From positions 1,740,501 through 1,804,500 of the forward strand of contig NZ_CP011071.1 in NCBI RefSeq assembly GCF_000963865.1: a DNA stretch of 64,000 nt. Reading direction: 5' to 3'. How positions within the stretch are numbered: position 1 is the first letter of the stretch; every line of letters begins with the position of its first letter. Below are positions 17,260-25,667 of the stretch, piece by piece. The notes under the pieces were generated by a model. The model was not told where the DNA came from. It was given only the letters and a program-made list of their open reading frames with translations, and did not search any database. This stretch comes from Flagellimonas lutaonensis (GTDB lineage: Bacteria > Bacteroidota > Bacteroidia > Flavobacteriales > Flavobacteriaceae). A program made the translations under genes and the position numbers.

Positions 17260-17889
17260 CTAGTTGGCAATTTTTAAAGTAAGTGCATCGAACCTTCCTG
17301 CTTTGATAGGGATAAGGCCATAAATGGTTTCCCCTTTTTTAATAGGAGCACCCATTATGTCAAACTCGCTTAGCTGCATTTTGAATTTTTTATTTGCCGA
17401 ACCTGAAGCAATTATGTTTCCACCGGCCATACTAGGCCCAAGTACCAAGCCAATGGGAATGGAATTTGTTGTTTCTTCAATTCCATAGGAATCAGTTGTG
17501 TAGGTGTAAAGATTCACCGGAGTCAACAATAGATATAGGAGATAAATAGCAGAACCTTGCTTTAAACTTTTATAAGCGGCTTGACTGTCCATAATATGCA
17601 CATTATCCCCATTATCATACTGCAACACTACATTTTCTCCAAAGACATAATCTTTTTCGGCAGTATTGATAATCTTGACCGCGATGACCTTGATGCCATT
17701 CCTAAGCTCTTTTTTTGCATACTTACCACTTAAAACATCGTATTTGTAATAGAGTTTAAGGCCACTTTCTGAAGTATTGGAGACAAAATTGGCATTTTCA
17801 GGGCCACCAAGATCATAACCAGATGCACAGCCAGTAAAAAGTTGCACGTAAAGAATGCATGAAGTAAGAAGACGAAAATTGATTCTCAT
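17260..17889 (-). CDS. putative lipoprotein of unknown function
   Basis: 209 residues with a lipoprotein signal: 'SCILYVQLFTGCASG', the lipobox LFTGC placing the modified Cys at 21. The mature part is beta-rich ('IKVIAVKIINTAEKDYVFGENVVLQY') with a short hydrophobic segment (SAIYLLYLLLTPVNLY, about 111-126). It ends with a predicted beta-sandwich-like stretch, 'MQLSEFDIMGAPIKKGETIYG'. No family recognised. It follows the second lipoprotein gene on the same strand, but a strong terminator separates them, so it is either independent or expressed by read-through. Confidence 0.7.
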   Translation of the reverse strand: MRINFRLLTSCILYVQLFTGCASGYDLGGPENANFVSNTSESGLKLYYKYDVLSGKYAKKELRNGIKVIAVKIINTAEKDYVFGENVVLQYDNGDNVHIMDSQAAYKSLKQGSAIYLLYLLLTPVNLYTYTTDSYGIEETTNSIPIGLVLGPSMAGGNIIASGSANKKFKMQLSEFDIMGAPIKKGETIYGLIPIKAGRFDALTLKIAN

Positions 17890-17903
17890 TTTTGAATAAT
17901 GAT

Positions 17904-17933
17904 AAAAAAGGGCCCGGAGGCCCTTCTATTTTT
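17904..17933 (-). terminator. intrinsic terminator between the lipoprotein genes
   Basis: AAGGGCC (17908-17914) and GGCCCTT (17919-17925) form a GC-rich stem with a 4-base loop. On the minus strand it is followed by TTTTTT, directly after the stop of the gene at 17932. The plus strand also shows a T-rich tail (CTATTTTT). Confidence 0.8.
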
Positions 17934-18354
17934 ATTCACATGTTGATTCAATGGAAAACCTGAAATTTTTATCGGTAAGTTTCTCAATGGAAGGATTGTT
18001 CCTATGATCAGGCTTGTAAGCAGCTCCTGTTCCCAAATCCACTCCGATGCCCAAGATGCCCCAAGAAATTACAGTTAAAATGAAATTTCCGGTTCTGAAG
18101 GTATTATCAAAATTTTTGGTTATGGGCTCACAGCCTTCTTCCTTGATTTCTACCTTAACAGGCCTATCCCTTTTCAACATCTTTGTAACTTGACCCTGAC
18201 CAGCTTTTTCACCATTGATGTAGATGTCTGCATTGGGTCTGCCATGGGCTATAAAGGTGCCATTATAACGGCTTCCACCAAACATTACACCACAACTTGT
18301 CAGTTGAAAACTTAGGAATAAAACCGCAAAGAAAATGGAAATTCTGTTTTTCAT
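17932..18354 (-). CDS. putative lipoprotein with PEGA-like domain
   Basis: 140 residues with a lipoprotein signal (FFAVLFLSFQLTSCG; lipobox LTSC, Cys21). Residues 40-80 look like a PEGA-type beta-sandwich (NADIYINGEKAGQGQVTKML...RPVKVEIKEEGCEP). A glycine-rich hydrophobic stretch 'LTVISWGILGIGVDLGTGAAYKP' follows, as in small flavobacterial lipoproteins whose C-terminal parts contact the outer membrane. Function unknown. Its likely promoter is in the AT-rich region upstream. Confidence 0.72.
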   Translation of the reverse strand: MKNRISIFFAVLFLSFQLTSCGVMFGGSRYNGTFIAHGRPNADIYINGEKAGQGQVTKMLKRDRPVKVEIKEEGCEPITKNFDNTFRTGNFILTVISWGILGIGVDLGTGAAYKPDHRNNPSIEKLTDKNFRFSIESTCE

Positions 18355-18654
18355 AAATAACTGTTTTTGGTTAAAATTTTCGAGCTAAAATATAATTCTA
18401 GAGAGAAATCACTTGACAATTATTCTTATTTTATCAACAGAGAGTTCTTATTAAAATTTATTAAAAAAGGATGGTCATTTTTAATGCCTTGCTTGTCAGC
18501 GGATTATTTTAAATCTCGAATTTTAATCAGGCAGATAGTGAGTCAATTCTTTCCCTAATTTATTTTTTATCTAAATTCAGGGGTGGGTCAAAAAGTTGTT
18601 AATCTCATTTTTCGGTTAAAAATGAAGGAGAATCCGATATCAGTTATACAGGTG
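18355..18654. other. 300-bp AT-rich intergenic region
   Basis: No protein gene is supported. On the minus strand a TTG (near 18417) followed after about 22 bp by TATATTTT is a possible promoter for the lipoprotein gene ending at 17932. An inverted repeat TCATTTTT (18605-18612)/AAAAATGA (18618-18625) lies 30 bp past the XRE gene and may stop its transcript, although no clear T-tract follows. Confidence 0.5.
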
Positions 18655-19464
18655 TTAGTGGTTACCTTGTTTGACCCGCTGACTGACCCTATATAGAAAG
18701 AGCACTTCTAGAATAACCGCGGGTAACTGCAATATCCAACCAAGCAGTGATAATACCACGGTCAACAAAAAGAATGATGCCAGTACCTCCATACCTCCTG
18801 CGAAAAAGCTGAGAGGACGCATGATTTTGTTCGTTTTTATGATTGAGATCCCGAACAGAATGCCCAACGTGCCCCAACTGATGGCCTCTGCCAATATGAC
18901 CACTTCAAATGTTAGGAAGTCGTTGAAAAAGGAAACAATATCAAATAGATAGAATAGCACACAGCCTATTAATAGGAGTACTGAGGCAATCTTCATCAAA
19001 TAGTTTTTGAGCAGTTTTCCTGAAATGAGAAATCCGTAGACCATGGCGGCATAAAAGAGCATAGAGAAAATTTTGAGCACTACTGAGCCAATGGTGCCAA
19101 ACACCAATTCATCTTCGTAAAACCTGAAATAGTCGATGACACCCTCCATCGAACTGGTGATTAAATACAAAACACCCGACACCATGGCCAAGGTGAGCAA
19201 AGTATGTACCGATTTGGCCTCTTTTTTTGAGACGTTCAATACGAAATCAGGGTTTTGGTCTTCCGTTACTTGAAGTGTTTCATAGTCCTCATCAAGGGCC
19301 GATAGAATGGTCTTTACGGTATAACTTCTTGGGGTAACCTCACCATTTTCAATACGCTGTAAAGTGCGTACATTGATGTTGCAGCGTTCTACCAATTCTT
19401 CTTGGGTGAGTCCCTTTTCTTTTCGAAGGGCCTCTATTTTGAGTCCCAGTTCAGGTTGTTTCAT
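18655..19464 (-). CDS. XRE-type regulator fused to a multi-span membrane domain
   Basis: 269 residues. Residues 5-60 form a helix-turn-helix of the Cro/C1 type (KIEALRKEKGLTQEELVERCNINVRTLQRIENGEVTPRSYTVKTIL). After a linker there are about six hydrophobic segments (roughly 88-105, 120-145, 155-175, 185-205, 212-232, 238-258). A DNA-binding domain tethered to the inner membrane suggests that a membrane or envelope signal controls transcription. It is divergently arranged with the serine hydrolase gene, 131 bp apart, which makes that gene the obvious candidate target (inference). Confidence 0.85.
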   Translation of the reverse strand: MKQPELGLKIEALRKEKGLTQEELVERCNINVRTLQRIENGEVTPRSYTVKTILSALDEDYETLQVTEDQNPDFVLNVSKKEAKSVHTLLTLAMVSGVLYLITSSMEGVIDYFRFYEDELVFGTIGSVVLKIFSMLFYAAMVYGFLISGKLLKNYLMKIASVLLLIGCVLFYLFDIVSFFNDFLTFEVVILAEAISWGTLGILFGISIIKTNKIMRPLSFFAGGMEVLASFFLLTVVLSLLGWILQLPAVILEVLFLYRVSQRVKQGNH

Positions 19465-19595
19465 CTCAATTGTTTACAAATGCACGACAATGATATGGGC
19501 AAAACAAAAGGTAAGCAAAGAACTTTGGTTATTTTACCCCGACATTCACCCGACATTTGGTATCTTGACCTTTATTATCAAAGAGTTTTATTCAT

Positions 19596-20750
19596 ATGAA
19601 AATCACTGTTAAAGCTATCCTTTTAAAATTCATACTGTTGGTTTTCTTGCCAGTATTTGGACAAGAAATGTATTTCCCCAAACGGAATGCCGATTGGAAA
19701 AAGTTTGAAAAAAGCACTTATAACGAATCCGTTCTGCAAGATGCGGTCAACTTTGCTCTGCAAAACGAATATTCAGGAAGCAAAGATTTACGCCAAGCGA
19801 TTCTAAAGGGATTCGAACGGGAGCCTTTTCATGAAATTCTTGGGCCTACCAAAAAACGGGGTGCCCCTGCGGGAATGATTCTCAAAAACGGATACCTTGT
19901 CACTTCTTGGGGCGATACCAAACGGGTCGATATGACCTTTAGTGTCACCAAAAGCTTTCTCTCGACCGTGGCCGGTTTGGCCGTGGATGCCAAGCTGATT
20001 GCAGATGTCAACGACAAAGTGGGAAATTATGTTTGGGATGGTACTTTTGATGGCGAGCACAACAATAAAATCACTTGGGAGCATCTTTTGCAGCAAAATT
20101 CCGATTGGTCGGGCGAACTCTGGGGACTCAAAGATTGGGCCGACCGACCTCCACGTGAGGGCAGCCTCGATGATTGGAAGTTCCGTAAACTCCAAGAACC
20201 GGGCACGGTGATGGAGTACAACGATGTACGGGTGAACGTTTTGGCCTATTCGTTGACCCATGTTTGGCGAAAACCGTTGCCGTTGGTGCTCAAAGAAAAG
20301 CTAATGGACCGAATTGGTGCCTCGACCACATGGCGTTGGTATGGCTATGACCATGCGTGGACGACCATCGACGGACTCAAAATGCAATCGGTCACGGGCG
20401 GCGGCCACTCAGGGGCGGGCATGTTCATCAGCACCGAAGACATGGCCCGTTTTGGTCTGCTCTTTCTCAACAACGGTCAATGGAACAACCAACAGCTGCT
20501 CAGCAAAGAATGGATTGAACTGGCCACTACGCCCTCAGTACCCAACGTCAATTATGGCTATATGTGGTGGTTGAACGAAAAGGAGGGCGATCGCCATTGG
20601 GAGGGCGTGCCCGAGCACGTTTTTTATGCCGCAGGCTTTGGCGGCAACTTTATTGTCATCGACCAGCAAAATGGTCTTGTCATCGTCACCCGTTGGTTGG
20701 AACCCTCTAAGATTGGGGAATTTGTGAGGCAAGTGTATAAGACTTTTTAA
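19596..20750 (+). CDS. exported serine hydrolase, beta-lactamase/DD-peptidase fold (S12)
   Basis: 384 residues with a signal peptide (KAILLKFILLVFLPVFGQ). The active-site Ser-x-x-Lys is SVTK in 'MTFSVTKSFLSTVAGL' (about 112-115), the Tyr-x-Asn motif appears as YND in 'VMEYNDVRVNVLAYSL', and the third box is HSGAG in 'VTGGGHSGAGMFIS'. These are the three elements of class C beta-lactamase/esterase family proteins. The natural substrate may be a peptidoglycan fragment, peptide or ester; true beta-lactamase activity should not be assumed. Periplasmic or secreted. It is divergent from the membrane XRE regulator. Confidence 0.9.
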   Translation: MKITVKAILLKFILLVFLPVFGQEMYFPKRNADWKKFEKSTYNESVLQDAVNFALQNEYSGSKDLRQAILKGFEREPFHEILGPTKKRGAPAGMILKNGYLVTSWGDTKRVDMTFSVTKSFLSTVAGLAVDAKLIADVNDKVGNYVWDGTFDGEHNNKITWEHLLQQNSDWSGELWGLKDWADRPPREGSLDDWKFRKLQEPGTVMEYNDVRVNVLAYSLTHVWRKPLPLVLKEKLMDRIGASTTWRWYGYDHAWTTIDGLKMQSVTGGGHSGAGMFISTEDMARFGLLFLNNGQWNNQQLLSKEWIELATTPSVPNVNYGYMWWLNEKEGDRHWEGVPEHVFYAAGFGGNFIVIDQQNGLVIVTRWLEPSKIGEFVRQVYKTF

Positions 20751-20756
20751 TTTCCC

Positions 20757-20832
20757 TGTCATTTCTAATCCCGATATTTCGGGATGAGAAATCTCTTGAG
20801 ATTCCTCGTCGCTTCGCTCTGTCGAAAAGACA
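20757..20832. repeat. dispersed palindromic repeat between converging genes
   Basis: Begins TGTCATTTC and ends GTCGAAAAGACA. It contains ATCCCGA-TATT-TCGGGAT and GAGAAATCTC-TTGAGATTCCTC hairpins and the shared core CGTCGCTTCGCTCTGTCGAAA. The same core recurs at 24369-24442. It fills almost the whole gap between the serine hydrolase and mfd stops. Confidence 0.75.
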
Positions 20833-20841
20833 AACAGAAAG

Positions 20842-23800
20842 CTATGGCGCCACTGCGCTTTGCTTATGGAGCGGCTCCAAAGCCTGCAGGGCCTTTTCCA
20901 CATTCGTAATGCCTTCAAAAACCAATAGCAGCCGCAGTCCGTTACGGGTCTGTTTTTCTTTGAGTTTGCATTGCTGGGGATGGCTTTGCACGTACTGAAG
21001 CACATGGGTAAAAGTGTGGCTTTGGTAAAAGTCTGATTGCTGGTCGGCAATGAAATAGCCGATGAATTTTTTCTTTTTCAAGACCACTTTTTCAAGCCCG
21101 ATACTCGTGGCGATCCACTTGATGCGCACTGAATTCAACAAATCGACCGCTTGTGGGGGCAGTTCGCCAAACCGGTCCACCAGTTTGGCCTCGAAGTGTT
21201 GCAGGCCTTCCTCATCCGTAACTTGGTTCAATTCTGTATAAAGGCTCAGCCGTTCGGTGATGTTGTTGATATAATCATCGGGGAAGAGCAACTCAAAGTC
21301 GGTGTCAAGCTGTAGGTCTTTGACATAGGTCTTGGGTCGGTCGCCTTCGACTTCGTCATAGAGTTCCTTGAATTCATTTTCCTTTAGCTCCTCAATGGCC
21401 TCACTCAATATTTTTTGGTAGGTCTCGAACCCGATTTCGTTGATGAAACCACTTTGCTCGCCACCCAACAAATCGCCTGCGCCGCGGATCTCGAGGTCTT
21501 TCATGGCGATATGGAAGCCACTGCCCAGTTCGGTAAACTGTTCAAGCGCTTCGATGCGCTTTCGGGCATCGGGGGTCATCACTTCATAGGGCGGGGTAAT
21601 AAAATAGCAGAATGCCTTTTTGTTGCTTCGCCCCACGCGGCCCCGCATCTGGTGCAGGTCGCTGAGCCCAAAATTGTTGGCATTGTTTATAAAAATGGTG
21701 TTGGCATTGGTCACATCCAATCCACTTTCCACAATGGTTGTGGAAACCAACACATCGAATTCGCCGTTCATAAAGGCAAGCATCAATTGTTCCAATTTTT
21801 TGCCTTCCATTTGCCCGTGGCCGATACCTATTTTGGCATCGGGCACCAAGCGTTGTACCATGCCCGCTACTTCTTTGATGTTCTCGATTCGGTTGTGGAT
21901 AAAGAACACCTGTCCGCCACGCTGTATCTCATACGAAATGGCATCACGAATGGTCGCTTCGTTGAAGCGTATCACCTGGCTTTCGATAGGGTAACGGTTC
22001 GGTGGCGGCGTATTGATGACCGAGAGGTCACGGGCGGCCATCAGGCTGAACTGCAAGGTACGTGGAATCGGCGTTGCCGTCAACGTAAGCACATCGACAT
22101 TTTCCTTTATGGACTTCAACTTGTCTTTTACGGACACCCCAAATTTTTGTTCCTCATCAACAATGAGCAACCCAAGGTCTTTGAACTTCACGTTTTTGTT
22201 CACCAGTTGGTGGGTGCCGATGATGATGTCTATTTTGCCCTGCTGCAACCGCTCTAAAATATCACGCTTTTCTTTGGCGGTACGAAAGCGGTTTAGGTAA
22301 TCGACCGTCACGGGCATATCTGCCAAGCGTTCTTTAAAGGTCTTGTTGTGCTGAAAGGCCAAAATGGTAGTGGGCACCAGTACAGCAACCTGTTTGCCAT
22401 TGTCAACGGCCTTAAAAGCAGCGCGAATGGCCACCTCTGTCTTGCCAAAGCCCACATCGCCGCAAATGAGGCGGTCCATTGGGCGTTCACTCTCCATGTC
22501 TTTTTTTACATCTTCAGTGGCCTTGGCCTGGTCTGGGGTATCCTCGTAGAGAAAAGAAGCTTCCAACTCGTGCTGCAGGTAACTATCGGGCCCATACTGG
22601 AAACCTTTCTCTAAACGGCGTTTAGCATAGACCTTGATAAGGTCAAAGGCAATTTTTTTGACGCGGCTTTTGGTCTTTTGTTTGAGCTTTTTCCATGCTG
22701 CGGACCCCAACTTGTAAATCTTGGGCACAGCACCATCTTTACCGTTGTATTTCGATATTTTGTGCAGTGAGTGGATGCTCACATACAGAATATCGCGGTC
22801 GCCGTAGATGAGTTTGATAGCCTCCTGTTGTTTGCCCTCGACCTCTATTTTTTGCAATCCGCCGAACTTGCCGATACCGTGGTCGATGTGGGTCACATAG
22901 TCGCCGATTTCAAGTTTGTTGAGCTCTTTGAGTGTGATGGCCTGCTTTTTGGCATAGCCATTTTTAAGGTGGAATTTGTGGTAGCGCTCAAAAATCTGGT
23001 GATCGGAATAACAGGCAATTTTTAAATCTTGTTCGATGAACCCTTTGTAAAGAGGAAAGACCACGGTCTGGTAATGGATGCCTCTCGACTGCGTTTGAGG
23101 CGCTTCTTCGTTCATTGAATCGAAAATATCATGGAAACGCTCTGCCTGCTGTTCTGTCGAACAAAAGATGTAATTGGTATAGCCTGCTTCGTGCTTTTCG
23201 TTCAGGTCTTGAATGAGCAGGTCGAATTTTTTGTTGAAAGCAGGTTGGGGTTTGGTGCGGAATGAAATTTCGTCACCCTGAACTTGTTTCAGGTTCTCAC
23301 CCCCTAATTCAACCACTGTAAAATCCTGCAACTGATTTTTTAACAACGTGGAAGTCACGAACAATTCTTGTGGTTGCGAATGTTTGATTTCTTTGCTCAA
23401 CTTTGAAAATTCCTCCTTAGCCTTTTCAAAGAAGGAATCGATGCGCCCATAGGCCAACGACAGGTTCTTGGCAAAGATGACGGTATCGGGTTTGATGTAT
23501 TTTAGAAAACTTTCGCGGTTTTCCTGTAAAAACTTGTTCTCTACATTCGGAATGATGGTAATTTTCTTTACCTGATCAGTGGAAAGCTGTGTTTCCACAT
23601 CAAAAGTTCGTATGCTGTCCACGTCATCGCCAAAAAACTCAATGCGGTACGGTTCGTCATGTGAAAAGGAAAAGACATCAACAATCCCCCCACGTACCGA
23701 GAACTCCCCGGGCTCGGTGACAAAATCAACACGCTTGAACTCATACTCGAACAAGGTCTCGTTCAAGAAATCAAGCGAAAGATTATCGCCCAACTTGATG

Positions 23801-24324
23801 TTGAGCGTATTTTTTTCAAGCTCTTTGCGGGTCACCACCTTTTCGAACAGCGCATCGGGATAGGTAACAATGACCGCAGGTTTTTTTCGGGAATTGATAC
23901 GGTTCAGTACCTCGGCCCTTAGGAGTACATTGGCATTGTCTGTTTCTTCGATTTGGTAGGGCCTGCGGTAACTGCCGGGATAAAAGAGCACATCTTTGTC
24001 GCCCAACAACAATTCAAGGTCGTTGAGGTGATAGGCGGCTTCTTCTTTGTCGTTCAAAAGCACCAAAAAGGGCCGTTCGGCGGTTTTGAAAGCCTGGGCT
24101 ACGGCAAAAGATACCGAGGAGCCGACCAAGCCTTTTACGGGAATTATGTCGCCTCGAGCACTTCGGTTTCGCTCAGTATAAACTTTGTCCAGAGGTTCGG
24201 AGTGGGCAATGGTGTCCTGCAGTTTCCGAAGTTGCGGAGACTGTTCAAAAAGGGTTAGAATGGACGATTTGGTCAATCCAAAAAACTTTGGTGCAAAGGT
24301 AGTATGAGGGAGGGAGCGATGCAA
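20842..24324 (-). CDS. mfd: transcription-repair coupling factor
   Basis: 1,160 residues, full length for Mfd. N-terminal UvrB-homology region (1-300), RNA-polymerase-interaction/CarD-like Tudor domain near 470-540 ('LEIGDYVTHIDHGIGKFGGL'), superfamily 2 helicase motor with Walker A GDVGFGKTEVA, DEEQ box ('LLIVDEEQKFGV') and TATPIPRTL. A TRCF C-terminal domain follows (from 'DLQLDTDFELLFPDDYI'). It releases RNA polymerase stalled at lesions and recruits UvrA. Around residues 341-351 an insert (ENLKQVQGDE) is encoded by a small palindromic element. It follows pdeM by 116 bp on the same strand, so it could belong to the same repair transcript. Confidence 0.97.
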   Translation of the reverse strand: MHRSLPHTTFAPKFFGLTKSSILTLFEQSPQLRKLQDTIAHSEPLDKVYTERNRSARGDIIPVKGLVGSSVSFAVAQAFKTAERPFLVLLNDKEEAAYHLNDLELLLGDKDVLFYPGSYRRPYQIEETDNANVLLRAEVLNRINSRKKPAVIVTYPDALFEKVVTRKELEKNTLNIKLGDNLSLDFLNETLFEYEFKRVDFVTEPGEFSVRGGIVDVFSFSHDEPYRIEFFGDDVDSIRTFDVETQLSTDQVKKITIIPNVENKFLQENRESFLKYIKPDTVIFAKNLSLAYGRIDSFFEKAKEEFSKLSKEIKHSQPQELFVTSTLLKNQLQDFTVVELGGENLKQVQGDEISFRTKPQPAFNKKFDLLIQDLNEKHEAGYTNYIFCSTEQQAERFHDIFDSMNEEAPQTQSRGIHYQTVVFPLYKGFIEQDLKIACYSDHQIFERYHKFHLKNGYAKKQAITLKELNKLEIGDYVTHIDHGIGKFGGLQKIEVEGKQQEAIKLIYGDRDILYVSIHSLHKISKYNGKDGAVPKIYKLGSAAWKKLKQKTKSRVKKIAFDLIKVYAKRRLEKGFQYGPDSYLQHELEASFLYEDTPDQAKATEDVKKDMESERPMDRLICGDVGFGKTEVAIRAAFKAVDNGKQVAVLVPTTILAFQHNKTFKERLADMPVTVDYLNRFRTAKEKRDILERLQQGKIDIIIGTHQLVNKNVKFKDLGLLIVDEEQKFGVSVKDKLKSIKENVDVLTLTATPIPRTLQFSLMAARDLSVINTPPPNRYPIESQVIRFNEATIRDAISYEIQRGGQVFFIHNRIENIKEVAGMVQRLVPDAKIGIGHGQMEGKKLEQLMLAFMNGEFDVLVSTTIVESGLDVTNANTIFINNANNFGLSDLHQMRGRVGRSNKKAFCYFITPPYEVMTPDARKRIEALEQFTELGSGFHIAMKDLEIRGAGDLLGGEQSGFINEIGFETYQKILSEAIEELKENEFKELYDEVEGDRPKTYVKDLQLDTDFELLFPDDYINNITERLSLYTELNQVTDEEGLQHFEAKLVDRFGELPPQAVDLLNSVRIKWIATSIGLEKVVLKKKKFIGYFIADQQSDFYQSHTFTHVLQYVQSHPQQCKLKEKQTRNGLRLLLVFEGITNVEKALQALEPLHKQSAVAP
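23271..23300. repeat. in-frame palindromic element within mfd
   Basis: CGTCACCCTGAACTTGTTTC followed by AGGTTCTCAC: CCTGAA (23277-23282) and TTCAGG (23288-23293) form the stem. This is the 'GTCACCCTGAACTTGTTTCAGG' type of repeat common between Bacteroidota genes, here inside mfd, encoding ENLKQVQGD in a linker region. Confidence 0.65.
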
Positions 24325-24368
24325 TTTTTTTTGGCATCCTTATTTAGAGGAGTGACAAAAGGGCATCA

Positions 24369-24442
24369 AGATTTCTCGTCGCTTTGCTCTGTCGAAATGA
24401 CAATGAGTAAGTATTGTCATTTCGAACGAACGTGAGAAATCT
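24369..24442. repeat. dispersed palindromic repeat between pdeM and mfd
   Basis: A 74-bp element with terminal AGATTTCTC (24369-24377)/GAGAAATCT (24434-24442) and a perfect 13-bp inner stem TCGAAATGACAAT/ATTGTCATTTCGA. The pdeM stop codon (24441-24443) lies inside it, so the pdeM transcript ends in this hairpin. Confidence 0.8.
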
Positions 24443-25082
24443 AAACTTTGATGACTTTGTTCTCAACGATAACAAAAATTTCGTCTTCTTTTTTTGGTGC
24501 CAAGGTATGGGTGCCCGTAAATGTACCAAAGGCAGGCAGGATCATTTGGTTTTTTGATTTAAAAAAACAGGGCAGCCGTAACCGTTGGCGACCTAGGCCA
24601 CTGAGTTTTATGGCTGGGTGTATGTGTCCACAAAAATTGAAAAGGGTTTCATGTTCGGTTGGGTGATGGGTCAGAAAGAATTCTTCCAAAACCAGTTCCT
24701 CAAAAATTTCAATCCCCAACGCTTCAAATTTTTCGGGTGCAATGATGTCGTGGTTGCCTGCCACCAAGACAATTTTTGCGGGTGTTTTGGCCACCCAATT
24801 TTCGAAGAGTTGCCATTCTTTGTTCAGGGAAGAATGGAACAAATCACCGAGAAAGCAAATCTGAAAGGGCTCAAATGCCGACACAAGCTTATCCAGCAAC
24901 AAAAAGTTTTGGTGTACGGCCTTTCTCGGCACAGCGGCCCCGAATTTTCTGAAGTGTCCCACTTTGCCCAAGTGTACATCGCTTATTAATAGCAACGATT
25001 TTTCAATCCAAAACACCCCACCCAAAGGGTGGAGGATAAATTCTTGGTCTTGTATTTTGATGTTTTGTGTCATGTAACTCAT
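24441..25082 (-). CDS. pdeM: ligase-associated DNA damage response endonuclease PdeM
   Basis: 213 residues, calcineurin-like metallophosphoesterase of the small PdeM type. Metal ligands are visible: 'LLISDVHLGKVGHF' (D-x-H), 'FLGDLFHS' (GD), 'LVAGNHDI' (GNHD), 'LTHHP' and 'FCGHIHPAI' (GH-x-H). The family is the metal-dependent endonuclease of the ligase-associated damage response set. The start could be the ATG at 25082 or at 25073; both are in frame and nothing decides between them. It is the last gene of the set and lies upstream of mfd. Confidence 0.93.
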   Translation of the reverse strand: MSYMTQNIKIQDQEFILHPLGGVFWIEKSLLLISDVHLGKVGHFRKFGAAVPRKAVHQNFLLLDKLVSAFEPFQICFLGDLFHSSLNKEWQLFENWVAKTPAKIVLVAGNHDIIAPEKFEALGIEIFEELVLEEFFLTHHPTEHETLFNFCGHIHPAIKLSGLGRQRLRLPCFFKSKNQMILPAFGTFTGTHTLAPKKEDEIFVIVENKVIKV

Positions 25083-25189
25083 GCGTATTCCCCTCCTGAA
25101 TTTTTAGTACGGGTGGGGTGGTATTAAATCTCAATCTTAATGGGGGCTGAACCACCTCTTTCTCCCAAAGCACGTTCCGTTTTCGGGAT

Positions 25190-25573
25190 TCATTCTCCTC
25201 CTTGAAAAGGAGGAGAGCCTGTTGCATTTTTAAAATGTTCAGAAATGGTTTGCAAGACCCCTTCCAAATCATCAAAAACCAGTTTGTTTTCTAATCTCAA
25301 AACGGTAAAACCGAGACTTTTTAGATAATCGTCACGCTCACTATCTTTTTGGAGCGCTATCACATTGTCATGAACCTGACCATCCAATTCAATGATCAGC
25401 TTTTCGCCGGGGCAATAAAAATCCACTATATGGTTTTCAATACTGTGCTGTCTTCTGAACTTTCTTCCTTTCAACTGACTTTTGGATAAATATCTCCAGA
25501 GGAATGCTTCAGCAGAAGTACCATTGTTCCTTAAATCTTGTCTTCTTTCTTTTAAGAATTTTCGGTTGTGCAT
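25190..25573 (-). CDS. DUF559 endonuclease-like protein
   Basis: 127 residues. The restriction-endonuclease-like core of DUF559 is clear: 'NGTSAEAFLWRYLSKSQLKGRKFRRQHSI' as the N-terminal helix-strand, 'HIVDFYCPGEKLIIELDGQVHD' with the D...E-x-D pair, and 'RDDYLKSLGFTVLRLENKLVF'. This is a Vsr/Holliday-resolvase-related fold. Such proteins are often solitary and their targets are unknown. Here it interrupts the helicase-pdeM interval of the ligase-associated repair cluster and is bordered on both sides by palindromic repeats, which suggests insertion as a repeat-bounded cassette (inference). Confidence 0.88.
   Translation of the reverse strand: MHNRKFLKERRQDLRNNGTSAEAFLWRYLSKSQLKGRKFRRQHSIENHIVDFYCPGEKLIIELDGQVHDNVIALQKDSERDDYLKSLGFTVLRLENKLVFDDLEGVLQTISEHFKNATGSPPFQGGE
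25195..25215. repeat. palindrome forming the 3' end of the DUF559 gene
   Basis: CTCCTCCTT (25195-25203) and AAGGAGGAG (25207-25215), a 9-bp stem. It encodes the last residues (SPPFQGGE) of the DUF559 protein and places its stop codon, so the C-terminal tail looks acquired from the repeat. The spacer to pdeM continues with more C/T-rich sequence. Confidence 0.65.
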
Positions 25574-25598
25574 AAGCTCAAATATATCAACAAAATGC

Positions 25599-25659
25599 CC
25601 TCCTCCTGTCCCGATAATTATCGGGATTAGGAGGGGTGCCCGACAGTATCGTCGGGGCG
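25599..25659. repeat. palindrome cluster between helicase and DUF559 genes
   Basis: Contains the perfect palindrome TCCCGATAATTATCGGGA (25609-25626) flanked by CCTCCTCC and GGAGG, and a second hairpin, GCCCGAC (25638-25644)/GTCGGGGC (25651-25658). Confidence 0.75.
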
Positions 25660-25667
25660 GAGTGGTA

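Noticed and set aside
21415-22257. 280-codon plus-strand ORF
   Set aside because: Shadow of mfd, which has clear helicase motifs in the other frame.
24369-25659. CRISPR array formed by the repeated palindromes
   Set aside because: Copies are few, differ in sequence and are not evenly spaced by unique spacers.
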